From positions 310,001 through 374,000 of the forward strand of contig CALQKH020000001.1 in NCBI GenBank assembly GCA_943331105.2: 64,000 nt of DNA. The letters run 5' to 3'. The position numbers were made by a program, and so were the translations under genes. The notes under the pieces were generated by a model that was not told the DNA's origin, ran no database searches, and saw only the letters and a list, made by a program, of their open reading frames with translations. Numbering within the stretch: the stretch's first letter is position 1; every line of letters starts with the position of its first letter. Origin of the DNA: Akkermansia muciniphila (GTDB lineage: Bacteria; Pseudomonadota; Gammaproteobacteria; Burkholderiales; Burkholderiaceae_C). Of the stretch, positions 8,645 to 16,903 are shown piece after piece.

Positions 8645-9737
8645 GCAACCAGCCCAAGGGCAGCCAATCGGTCAGCGCGACGAACAACAAAATGCTCACG
8701 GTGCTGATGGAAAAACCGATGCAGTTGGTGAGCGTGAGCAAAGTGCCCACAGCCTGCGGTGGCGCGTTTCGAGCCGTCAGCGCAGAGAACTGGGGCGAAT
8801 CGCCCGCCACGCTGACTCCCCACACCAACAGCCATGCGTAAAAAACGGCATCGGTGGCATGCAGCAACCACGGCGCCAACAAGCAACACAGCCCACTGAC
8901 CCCCAAGAAAAAAGCGGCGATCCGAGCACTGCCCCAGCGCTGTGCCGCATAGCCGCCCAGCACGCAGCCCACAGCACCGCTGCCCAAAACCGCAAAAGCC
9001 ATCCATGACAAGTCCACGCCCGACAAACGCGTGCTCAAAATCAGTGGCACCAAGACCCACAGCGTGTAGAGCTCCCACATGTGACCAAAGTAGCCAAGGA
9101 CAGAGCTTCGTACCCGAGCATCGGTCCACATCGTGGCCATCGCTGGCCACTGCAAGGTGCTCACGCGCACAGGGGCTTGCGGTGGCTCTCCCAATGTGAG
9201 GATCAACAAACCCCCTGCTGCAGCCAAAGCGGCCACACCCAACATGATGCTGGGCCAGGGCAAGGCATCGGCGACAGCCCGAAGGCCATGGGCGCTGGCC
9301 GAGCCCAGCACCAAGGCACCCAACAAATAACCCAACGCCGAACCCAGACCTTGCCGATACCACTGTGACGCGATCTTCATGCCCACAGGGTAAATACCGG
9401 CCATGAAAAAACCACTGGCGAAGCGCCAAAAGAGCAGCGCAGTGAAGTCCGACACCATGGCCCAAGCCCCAACGGTGCAAGCCGCGCCCGCCATCGCACA
9501 ACACAAAAACACCCGCGTTGCCCGAAACCGGTCAGCCAAAGCCAACAAGGCAAACACCAAAGTGCCCAGAATAAAACCCCATTGCAAAGCAGAGGTCAAG
9601 CTGCCCACGGCGGTGGCAGGCCAGCCAAAGGCTTGCTGCAAGTCGGGCATGACGGCGTTGACCGCGAACCACAGCGAAGTGCCAGCAAATTGGGCCAGCA
9701 CCAACACGGGCAATACATGACGAGGGACGGGATTCAT
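8574..9737 (-). CDS. MFS transporter
   Basis: Inner-membrane major facilitator superfamily permease of 387 residues with about twelve hydrophobic segments. The loop between TM2 and TM3 carries the family motif region around LALADRFRATRVFL, and the protein opens with a helix containing AGTSLWFAVNAVMPDL. Its substrate cannot be read from the sequence. It is convergent with, and overlaps by 71 bp, the possible oxygenase gene. A long antisense frame covers most of it and is treated as a codon-bias shadow. Confidence 0.88.
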   Translation of the reverse strand: MNPVPRHVLPVLVLAQFAGTSLWFAVNAVMPDLQQAFGWPATAVGSLTSALQWGFILGTLVFALLALADRFRATRVFLCCAMAGAACTVGAWAMVSDFTALLFWRFASGFFMAGIYPVGMKIASQWYRQGLGSALGYLLGALVLGSASAHGLRAVADALPWPSIMLGVAALAAAGGLLILTLGEPPQAPVRVSTLQWPAMATMWTDARVRSSVLGYFGHMWELYTLWVLVPLILSTRLSGVDLSWMAFAVLGSGAVGCVLGGYAAQRWGSARIAAFFLGVSGLCCLLAPWLLHATDAVFYAWLLVWGVSVAGDSPQFSALTARNAPPQAVGTLLTLTNCIGFSISTVSILLFVALTDWLPLGWLLTGLALGPALGLWALRLLVRERA

Positions 9738-9840
9738 GGCCGTGACTGTAAACCGCGTCAGAGCCTGTACCTGAAAGTAAAAGCCGCATGACGCTGATTC
9801 TGGTTTTCATGCAGGCCCGAACAAAGCCACTTCCGGGTCG

Positions 9841-9916
9841 GTGCAAACATTGAGCAGCGGAGCCAGGGCAAATCCAAAAAATAAGGGGTGTCCCTGGCAT
9901 TATTTGCACTGCTCAA
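9841..9916. repeat. Intergenic cluster of competing inverted repeats
   Basis: Three perfect inverted pairs crowd one 76-bp stretch: TTGAGCAG (9850-9857) with CTGCTCAA (9909-9916), GCCAGGG (9862-9868) with CCCTGGC (9892-9898), and GTGCAAA (9841-9847) with TTTGCAC (9903-9909). The first two nest into one long hairpin. The third cannot form together with the first. It lies between the MFS start and the small ATL-like gene, with no T-run after it. Confidence 0.5.
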
Positions 9917-9955
9917 CTGAGCGAAGAAAATCAAAACTTCATCACTTCTCATTCA

Positions 9956-10387
9956 ATGACCATGCCAAGAGCTAAAAAAACTTGGAAAGACAAAATGGCC
10001 ACCAAGCCACCGCACCATGTTGTTCTTGAAAAAAACTTCGCGGGCGTGAAAAGCGGCTCAAAACTGCACATTTCCAGCCCGGAGGAAATTGCAGATGAAC
10101 TCAGAAAAATTCGACCCGGTGAAACGGTATCCCTTCAGCAATTTCGTAAAAATATGGCTCAAACACAATCCTGTGATGCCACGTGCCCCGTATCGACCTC
10201 CCTGTTCTTGAGAATTGTGGCCGAGTACGCATGGGAGGAACACAACGCGAGAAATGTCCCGCTGGCCGATTTGCCACCGTTTTGGCGAGTGGTGGAGCCA
10301 GGAACCCCGTTGTCCAAAAAACTCAGTTTTGACCAAGCCTGGATCAGCTTGCAGCGGGATTTGGAAAAAGACTTGTGGGGAGCATGA
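9956..10387 (+). CDS. Small MGMT/ATL-fold-like protein
   Basis: Cytoplasmic protein of 143 residues. Its layout matches small proteins usually annotated as MGMT family (alkyltransferase-like): a basic start with AKKTWKDKM, a central EIADELRKIRPGETVS helix-turn region, a cysteine motif DATCPVSTS (Cys77), then PPFWRVVEPGTPLSKK near the C-terminus. True O6-alkylguanine transferases carry PCHRV at the reactive cysteine. Here the equivalent is CPVS, so classic methyl transfer is doubtful. A role in binding alkylated or damaged DNA is an inference from family resemblance remembered, not searched. It stands alone between a long inverted-repeat region and a terminator shared with lpdA. Confidence 0.65.
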   Translation: MTMPRAKKTWKDKMATKPPHHVVLEKNFAGVKSGSKLHISSPEEIADELRKIRPGETVSLQQFRKNMAQTQSCDATCPVSTSLFLRIVAEYAWEEHNARNVPLADLPPFWRVVEPGTPLSKKLSFDQAWISLQRDLEKDLWGA

Positions 10388-10447
10388 AAACTCGGAATGT
10401 GAAATTCCCAGTCTTCATACTCGTCACCTTAGGAACGAAACCCAAAT

Positions 10448-10480
10448 AAGCAGCTGAATTTTTAGCCAATTCAGTTGCTT
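10448..10480. terminator. Bidirectional terminator between the ATL-like gene and lpdA
   Basis: A 12-bp stem with one G-U pair (10449-10460 with 10468-10479) closes a 7-nt loop. TTCTGGTTTT follows on the plus strand and an AT-rich TTATTT on the minus strand. It sits between two convergent genes, so it probably ends both transcripts. Confidence 0.6.
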
Positions 10481-10486
10481 CTGGTT

Positions 10487-12346
10487 TTACCTCTTGGCTG
10501 GGGGCAAGTCCGTGCAGCTCCCGTGCGCCACCTCCGCCGCCATGCCGATGCTTTCGCCCAGTGTGGGGTGTGGGTGGATGGTTTTGCCGATGTCCACAGC
10601 GTCAGCGCCCATTTCAATCGCCAGAGCGATCTCGCCGATCATGTCGCCCGCGTGGGTGCCCACCATGCCGCCGCCCAAGATCTTGCCGTGGCCGTGCGCC
10701 TCGGGTGAATCGTCAAACAGCAGTTTGGTCACGCCTTCGTCGCGGCCATTGGCAATGGCGCGGCCTGAGGCCGACCAAGGGAACAAGCCCTTTTTGACCT
10801 TGATGCCTTGCGCTTTGGCTTGATCTTCGGTGAGACCCACCCATGCCACTTCGGGGTCGGTGTAGGCGACGCTGGGGATCACGCGGGCGTTGAACGCAGA
10901 CGCTGCCAACTCTTTGTTGCCTTGCAGTTCGCCCGCAATCACTTCGGCTGCCACGTGCGCTTCATGCACTGCCTTGTGCGCCAACATGGGCTGGCCCACG
11001 ATGTCGCCAATGGCAAAGATATGCGGCACGTTGGTGCGCATTTGGATGTCGACGTTGATGAAGCCGCGGTCGGTCACCGCCACGCCGGCTTTTTCAGCGG
11101 CGAGTTTTTTGCCGTTGGGCGTGCGGCCGACTGCTTGCAACACGAGGTCGTACACCTGCGGCGCGGGGGCTGTGCCGCCGGTTTCGGCGCTTTCGAAAGT
11201 CACTTCAATGCCTTCAGGCACGGCGCGTGCGGACACGGTCTTGGTCTTGAGCATGATGTTGTCAAAGCGCTTGGCGTTCATCTTTTGCCAGACCTTGACC
11301 AAGTCGCGGTCAGCGCCTTGCATGAGGCCGTCCATCATTTCCACCACATCGAGGCGCGCGCCCAGCGTGCTGTAAACGGTACCCATTTCCAGGCCAATGA
11401 TGCCGCCGCCCAAAATCAACATGCGTTTGGGCACTTCTTTGAGTTCCAAAGCGCCTGTGCTGTCGACCACGCGTGGGTCCTTATCTAGCCCATCCTTCTG
11501 CATGAACGGCAAGCGCACCGCTTGCGAGCCTGCAGCGATGATGGCCTTCTTGAAGGCAATCACTTTTTTGCTGCCGGTTTGTTCTTGCGCGGTGCCGCTG
11601 GTCTCAGACACTTCGAGGTGGTTGGCACCCACGAATTGACCCAAGCCACGCACAGTGGTGACCTTGCGCATCTTGGCCATGGCCGCCAAGCCGCCTGTGA
11701 GTTTGCCAATGACTTTTTCTTTGTGGCCGCGCAGCTTGTCGATGTTGACCACGGGCTTACCGAAGTCCACACCCAAATCGGCCATGTGGCTGACTTCGTC
11801 CATGACGGCAGCGACATGCAGCAAGGCTTTGGAGGGGATGCAACCCACGTTGAGGCAAACGCCACCCAAGGTGGCGTATCGCTCAACGATGACCACGTTC
11901 AAGCCGAGGTCAGCCGCACGGAATGCAGCCGAGTAACCGCCGGGACCACCACCAAGCACGACAAGGTCGCACTCGATGTCTGCAGAGCCGCCGAAGCTGG
12001 AGGCTACGGGAGCTGCAAAGGCAGGCATTGCGGCCGCAGGTGCAGCAGAGGGAACTGGTGCAGCCGCTGGCGCAGGAGCAGGAGATGCAGCGGGAGCCGC
12101 GGCAGCGCCCTCGCCTTCCAGCACCAACACCACCGAGCCTTGCTTGACCTTGTCGCCCAGCTTCACGCGCAGTTCTTTGACGACACCCGCTTGCGAAGAC
12201 GGAATTTCCATCGAGGCTTTGTCGGACTCGACGGTGATGAGCGATTGTTCGACTTTGACGGTGTCGCCGGGTTTGACCAGCAACTCGATCACGGCCACTT
12301 CGTCAAAGTCGCCGATGTCAGGGACTTGAATATCAATCAGTGCCAT
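10487..12346 (-). CDS. lpdA: Dihydrolipoyl dehydrogenase (E3) with N-terminal lipoyl domain
   Basis: E3 of the pyruvate dehydrogenase complex, 619 residues. It reoxidises dihydrolipoamide with FAD and passes electrons to NAD+. A lipoyl domain (1-78, lipoyl Lys43 in ESDKASME) and an Ala/Pro-rich linker (about 80-120) precede the flavoprotein. That part shows [14 protein letters not shown] for FAD binding, the redox disulfide CLNVGC (Cys164/Cys169), a second [10 protein letters not shown] for NAD+, and the C-terminal HPHPTLGE His-Glu pair. The extra lipoyl domain explains the length against about 475 for plain E3 and is usual in Burkholderiales PDH operons. It is the last gene of aceE-aceF-lpdA, 9 bp after aceF. 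Confidence 0.95.
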   Translation of the reverse strand: MALIDIQVPDIGDFDEVAVIELLVKPGDTVKVEQSLITVESDKASMEIPSSQAGVVKELRVKLGDKVKQGSVVLVLEGEGAAAAPAASPAPAPAAAPVPSAAPAAAMPAFAAPVASSFGGSADIECDLVVLGGGPGGYSAAFRAADLGLNVVIVERYATLGGVCLNVGCIPSKALLHVAAVMDEVSHMADLGVDFGKPVVNIDKLRGHKEKVIGKLTGGLAAMAKMRKVTTVRGLGQFVGANHLEVSETSGTAQEQTGSKKVIAFKKAIIAAGSQAVRLPFMQKDGLDKDPRVVDSTGALELKEVPKRMLILGGGIIGLEMGTVYSTLGARLDVVEMMDGLMQGADRDLVKVWQKMNAKRFDNIMLKTKTVSARAVPEGIEVTFESAETGGTAPAPQVYDLVLQAVGRTPNGKKLAAEKAGVAVTDRGFINVDIQMRTNVPHIFAIGDIVGQPMLAHKAVHEAHVAAEVIAGELQGNKELAASAFNARVIPSVAYTDPEVAWVGLTEDQAKAQGIKVKKGLFPWSASGRAIANGRDEGVTKLLFDDSPEAHGHGKILGGGMVGTHAGDMIGEIALAIEMGADAVDIGKTIHPHPTLGESIGMAAEVAHGSCTDLPPAKR

Positions 12347-12355
12347 ACCAAATCC

Positions 12356-14020
12356 TTAGAGAAGAACACGACGGAAGTCGCTGAGGATTTGACCCAGGAA
12401 CGCGTTGAAGCGTGCCGCTGCGGCGCCGTCGATGACGCGGTGGTCCCATGTCAGCGACAGGGGCAGCATCAGGCGGGGCACAAACTGCTTGCCGTCCCAA
12501 ACGGGTTCCATGGTGCTCTTGCACACACCGAGGATGGCCACTTCGGGCGCGTTGATGATGGGTGTGAAGTACTTGCCACCAATACCGCCAAGGCTGGAGA
12601 TGGTGAAGGTCGCGCCGGTCATCTCGGCGGGACCAAGTTTGCCTTCACGGGCTTTCTTGGCCAATTCGCCCATTTCCTGGCTGATTTGCAGCACGCCTTT
12701 TTTATCGCAATCGCGAATCACCGGCACCATCAAACCATTGGGCGTGTCGGCTGCAAAGCCGATGTGCCAGTAATTTTTGTAGACCAATGCATCGCCATCC
12801 AACGAGCTGTTGAACTCGGGGTATTTCTTGAGCGCGGCCACACAGGCCTTGATCAAGAACGCCAGCATCGTCACCTTGACGCCACTCTTCTCATTTTCTT
12901 TGTTCGTAGAGACGCGGAAGGCCTCAAGGTCGGTGATGTCGGCGTCGTCATGGTTGGTGACGGCCGGAATCATGACCGCGTTGCGCAGCAAGTTGGCGCC
13001 GCTGATCTTCTTGATGCGGCCCATCTCTTTCCGCTCGATGGGGCCGAACTTGGCGAAGTCGACCTTGGGCCATGGAATCAAGCCCAAACCCGCACCATCA
13101 CCACCCGAGGCCGCAGGGGCTTTGGCCGCTTGGGCCTTGGTTTGCGCAGCGCCCGACATGACAGCTTTGGTGAAGGCGTGCACATCGCCCTCGGTGATGC
13201 GGCCTTTGATGCCTGAGCCTTTGACTTCGTCCAAAGGCACACCGAGTTCTCGGGCGAACTTGCGCACTGAAGGAGATGCGTGGGGCAAGCCCAGCGTGGA
13301 ACCGCCAGGGGCATGCGAGGGCGCAGCCACCATACCGGCAGTTGCCGCCGCAGGGGATGGGGCTGCAGCCGGGGCCGAGGCCACGGCGACAGGAGCAGCC
13401 GCAACTGCAGCTGCAGCAGGTGCTACCGCAGTGGCTGTTCCCACCAGCACAGCCAGCAGGTCACCAATGTTGAGTTTGTCACCCACTTTGACTTTGAGCT
13501 CTTGAAGCACGCCAGCGTGCGAAGACGGGATTTCCATGGAAGCTTTGTCTGACTCCACGGTGATCAGCGATTGCTCAACCTTGATGGTGTCGCCGGGCTT
13601 GACCATGACTTCAATGACGACCACATCCTTGAAGTCGCCAATGTCAGGCACATGCACTTCAACCGGACCGGCGGCGGAAGGCGCAGCGACAGGCGTAACA
13701 GCCACTGGGGTCGCAACCACAACCGATGCAGATGGTGCTGCCACAGCAGCCGCAGCATGTTTAACAGGTGTAGCAACCACGCCTGCCGCTTCCACCACCA
13801 ACACGACCGAGCCTTGCTTGACTTTATCGCCAAGCGCCACGCGCATTTCCTTGACCAAGCCAGCCGTGCTCGATGGAATTTCCATCGAGGCTTTGTCGGA
13901 CTCCACGGTGATCAGCGATTGCTCGGCCTTCACGGTGTCGCCCACCTTGACCATCAACTCAATGACGGTCACTTCATCGAAATCCCCGATGTCTGGGACT
14001 TGAACTTCTACCAGTGCCAT
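12356..14020 (-). CDS. aceF: Dihydrolipoamide acetyltransferase (E2) of pyruvate dehydrogenase
   Basis: E2 core of pyruvate dehydrogenase, 554 residues. It transfers the acetyl group from lipoamide to CoA. There are two lipoyl domains (about 1-78 with Lys43, and about 120-195 with Lys159), each carrying [12 protein letters not shown]. An Ala/Pro/Val linker, a peripheral subunit-binding domain (SPSVRKFARELGV, about 250-285) and the catalytic domain follow, ending with the active-site motif DHRVIDGA. Two lipoyl domains rather than the three of E. coli is normal for this group. The gene lies 26 bp after aceE and 9 bp before lpdA. Confidence 0.96.
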   Translation of the reverse strand: MALVEVQVPDIGDFDEVTVIELMVKVGDTVKAEQSLITVESDKASMEIPSSTAGLVKEMRVALGDKVKQGSVVLVVEAAGVVATPVKHAAAAVAAPSASVVVATPVAVTPVAAPSAAGPVEVHVPDIGDFKDVVVIEVMVKPGDTIKVEQSLITVESDKASMEIPSSHAGVLQELKVKVGDKLNIGDLLAVLVGTATAVAPAAAAVAAAPVAVASAPAAAPSPAAATAGMVAAPSHAPGGSTLGLPHASPSVRKFARELGVPLDEVKGSGIKGRITEGDVHAFTKAVMSGAAQTKAQAAKAPAASGGDGAGLGLIPWPKVDFAKFGPIERKEMGRIKKISGANLLRNAVMIPAVTNHDDADITDLEAFRVSTNKENEKSGVKVTMLAFLIKACVAALKKYPEFNSSLDGDALVYKNYWHIGFAADTPNGLMVPVIRDCDKKGVLQISQEMGELAKKAREGKLGPAEMTGATFTISSLGGIGGKYFTPIINAPEVAILGVCKSTMEPVWDGKQFVPRLMLPLSLTWDHRVIDGAAAARFNAFLGQILSDFRRVLL

Positions 14021-14046
14021 TTTTGTCTCGCTTATTGGGTTGATGG

Positions 14047-16743
14047 TTATGCGTACAGCGGGTTGATTTTGTCGGTGTTGATACCGTACTTTTTGATCGC
14101 CTCCGCCACTTGGCTGACGGGGACGGCACCGTCTTCGCTCAACGCCTTGAGGGCGGCGACCACGATGTAATGGCGGTTGACCTCGAAGTGCTCGCGCAGC
14201 TTGCTGCGGAAGTCGGAGCGGCCAAAACCGTCGGTGCCCAGCACTTTGTAGGTGCGACCCTTTGGAATGAACGGACGGATCTGCTCGGCATAAGCCTTCA
14301 TGTAGTCGGTGGATGCGACCACAGGGCCGCTGTGCTTGGCCAGCTGCTGGCCCACAAAAGACACACGCGGTGTTTCCATGGGGTGCAGCATGTTGTGGCG
14401 CTCAGTGTCTTGGCCGTCGCGGGTCAGTTCGTTGAAGCTTGGGCAGCTCCAAACATCGGCTTGGATGCCCCAGTCGGTCGCCAGCAAGGTTTGCGCGGCA
14501 ATGGATTCGCGCAAGATGGTGCCCGAACCCAGCAGCTGCACACGCTTGTCGCCGGCAGCTCCTGGCTTGCACAGATACATGCCCTTGATGATCTGCTCTT
14601 CGGTGCCAGGCGTGAGTCCTGGCATGGCGTAGTTTTCGTTCAGCAGGGTGATGTAATAAAACACATTGTCTTGCTTCTCAACCATGCGCTTCAATCCATG
14701 GTGCAGGATGACGCCGACTTCGTGCGCAAAGGTCGGGTCATAAGACACGCAATTCGGGATGGTGTTGGCCATGATGTGGCTATGACCGTCTTCGTGCTGC
14801 AGGCCTTCACCGTTGAGCGTGGTGCGACCCGAGGTGCCACCCAGCAAGAAGCCACGCGCTTGCATATCACCCGCCGCCCAAGCCAGATCGCCAATGCGCT
14901 GGAAGCCGAACATCGAGTAATAAACATAAAACGGCACCATGATGCGGTTACTGGTGCTGTAGCTGGTGGCCGCGGCAATCCAGCTCGACATACCGCCGGC
15001 TTCGTTGATGCCTTCCTGCAGGATCTGCCCAGCTTTGTCTTCTTTGTAGTACATGACCTGGTCTTTGTCGACCGGGGTGTATTGCTGGCCCGCAGGGTTG
15101 TAGATTCCGATCTGGCGGAACAAGCCTTCCATACCAAAGGTACGGGCTTCGTCTACAAGAATGGGCACCACGCGTGGGCCTAAGGCTTGGTCGCGCAGCA
15201 GTTGCGTCAAGAAACGCACATAAGCTTGGGTGGTAGAGATTTCACGGCCCTCGGCGGTGGGCTCCATGACAGCCTTGAAGGTGTCGAGCGAGGGCACTGT
15301 GAAACTCTCTTCGGCCTTGGCGCGGCGCTTGGGCAAATAACCACCCAAGGCTTGACGGCGCTCGTGCAGGTAACGCATCTCTGGCGTGTCGTCAGCTGGC
15401 TTGTAAAAGGGAATATTGGGCAACTCACTGTCCGGAATCGGAATGTTGAAGCGGTCGCGCATGTACTTGATGTCGTCGTCTGTGAGCTTCTTGGTTTGGT
15501 GAACGGTGTTTTTGCCTTCACCGGCTTTGCCCATGCCAAAACCTTTGACGGTCTTGATCAGCAATACCGTGGGTTGACCAGTGGTGTTCACCGCTTGGTG
15601 GTAAGCGGCATACACCTTTTGCGGGTCATGACCACCGCGTTTGAGGTTCCAGATGTCGTTGTCCGAAAGGTGGGCCACCATCTCCAGTGTGCGCGGGTCG
15701 CGGCCAAAAAAATGCTTGCGCACGTAGGCACCGTCGTTGGCTTTGAAGGCCTGGTAGTCGCCGTCCAAGGTTTCCATCATCAGTTTGCGCAAAGCGCCGT
15801 CTTTGTCGCGGGCCAGCAAACTGTCCCACTCGCTGCCCCACAGCAGCTTGATGACGTTCCAGCCCGAACCGCGGAACTCACCTTCGAGCTCTTGCACAAT
15901 TTTGCCGTTGCCACGCACCGGGCCATCCAAGCGCTGCAAGTTGCAGTTGACGACAAAAATCAGGTTGTCCAGATTCTCGCGGGCGGCCAAGCCGATAGCG
16001 CCCAAAGATTCGACCTCATCCATCTCGCCGTCGCCGCAAAATACCCAGACCTTGCGGTTTTCGGTGTTGGCGATGCCACGGGCATGCAAATACTTGAGGA
16101 AACGCGCTTGGTAAATGGCCATCAATGGGCCAAGACCCATGGACACCGTGGGGAACTGCCAGAACTCGGGCATCAGCTTGGGGTGTGGGTAGCTCGACAG
16201 ACCTTTTCCGTCCACCTCTTGGCGGAAGTTGAGCAATTGCTCTTCTGTCAGGCGGCCTTCAAGGTAGGCGCGGGCGTAGACACCGGGTGACACATGGCCT
16301 TGGATGTAAAGGCAATCGCCCCCATGGTTTTCATTCTCGGCGTGCCAAAAATGGTTGAACCCGGCACCAAACATGTGGGCCAACGAGGCGAAAGAGCCAA
16401 TGTGTCCGCCCAAATCACCGCCATCTGCGGGGTTGTGGCGGTTGGCCTTGACCACCATGGCCATGGCGTTCCAACGCATGTAGGCGCGAAGCCGCTCTTC
16501 AATTTCGATATTGCCGGGGCAACGGGCTTCTTCGGTGGGCTCAATCGTGTTGACGTAACCCGTCGTGGCCGAAAACGGTAAATCGATGCTGTGTTGACGG
16601 GCTTCTTCGAGCAAGCCTTCAAGCAAAAAGTGAGCGCGCTCTGGGCCCGCTTTTTCAATGACGGCGGACAGCGCGTCCAGCCATTCACGGGTTTCTTGGC
16701 TGTCTGTGTCTTGCACCGGTTGTTGAGGTGTTGCCGCTGTCAT
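14047..16743 (-). CDS. aceE: Pyruvate dehydrogenase E1 component, homodimeric type
   Basis: Thiamine-diphosphate-dependent E1 that decarboxylates pyruvate and acetylates the E2 lipoyl arm, 898 residues. The TPP-binding stretch FCGDGEMDEVESLGAIG is followed by FVVNCNLQRLDGPV, and the protein has the usual length for the AceE class. I place the start at 16743, where AGGAGA sits 5 nt upstream. A longer in-frame ATG at 16791 would add 16 residues with no binding site. It is the first gene of the aceE-aceF-lpdA operon and has a good sigma-70 promoter about 70 bp upstream. The divergent neighbour is a PAS sensor kinase. Confidence 0.96.
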   Translation of the reverse strand: MTAATPQQPVQDTDSQETREWLDALSAVIEKAGPERAHFLLEGLLEEARQHSIDLPFSATTGYVNTIEPTEEARCPGNIEIEERLRAYMRWNAMAMVVKANRHNPADGGDLGGHIGSFASLAHMFGAGFNHFWHAENENHGGDCLYIQGHVSPGVYARAYLEGRLTEEQLLNFRQEVDGKGLSSYPHPKLMPEFWQFPTVSMGLGPLMAIYQARFLKYLHARGIANTENRKVWVFCGDGEMDEVESLGAIGLAARENLDNLIFVVNCNLQRLDGPVRGNGKIVQELEGEFRGSGWNVIKLLWGSEWDSLLARDKDGALRKLMMETLDGDYQAFKANDGAYVRKHFFGRDPRTLEMVAHLSDNDIWNLKRGGHDPQKVYAAYHQAVNTTGQPTVLLIKTVKGFGMGKAGEGKNTVHQTKKLTDDDIKYMRDRFNIPIPDSELPNIPFYKPADDTPEMRYLHERRQALGGYLPKRRAKAEESFTVPSLDTFKAVMEPTAEGREISTTQAYVRFLTQLLRDQALGPRVVPILVDEARTFGMEGLFRQIGIYNPAGQQYTPVDKDQVMYYKEDKAGQILQEGINEAGGMSSWIAAATSYSTSNRIMVPFYVYYSMFGFQRIGDLAWAAGDMQARGFLLGGTSGRTTLNGEGLQHEDGHSHIMANTIPNCVSYDPTFAHEVGVILHHGLKRMVEKQDNVFYYITLLNENYAMPGLTPGTEEQIIKGMYLCKPGAAGDKRVQLLGSGTILRESIAAQTLLATDWGIQADVWSCPSFNELTRDGQDTERHNMLHPMETPRVSFVGQQLAKHSGPVVASTDYMKAYAEQIRPFIPKGRTYKVLGTDGFGRSDFRSKLREHFEVNRHYIVVAALKALSEDGAVPVSQVAEAIKKYGINTDKINPLYA

Positions 16744-16810
16744 ATTTGTCTCCTGAAAGTCATGATCTTTGAACTGGCCAAATTTTCTCATATTTTTCTT
16801 TTTATTTCAA

Positions 16811-16838
16811 ATTATGCGGATATGTTTTGTATTGTGAA
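16811..16838 (-). promoter_or_regulatory. Sigma-70 promoter of the aceE operon
   Basis: On the minus strand TTCACA (16833-16838) and CATAAT (16811-16816) are separated by 16 bp, each matching consensus at five of six positions. It lies about 68 bp upstream of the chosen aceE start in an AT-rich stretch of the 160-bp gap shared with the divergent kinase gene. Confidence 0.55.
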
Positions 16839-16903
16839 ATTTTAATGAAGCATTGGGCTTTGGTTATGGGTGTTTTGACATGTCCGTCCTCTAAACTCGG
16901 GCG

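Noticed and set aside
11522..13216. Long open frame of 564 codons antisense to lpdA and aceF
   Set aside because: It follows the codon-bias pattern of the real genes read backwards, spans the junction of two strong PDH genes and has His/Gly/Arg-rich low-quality protein.
16744..16791. Longer aceE start at 16791
   Set aside because: The extra 16 residues lack a binding site, while the ATG at 16743 has AGGAGA at the right distance.
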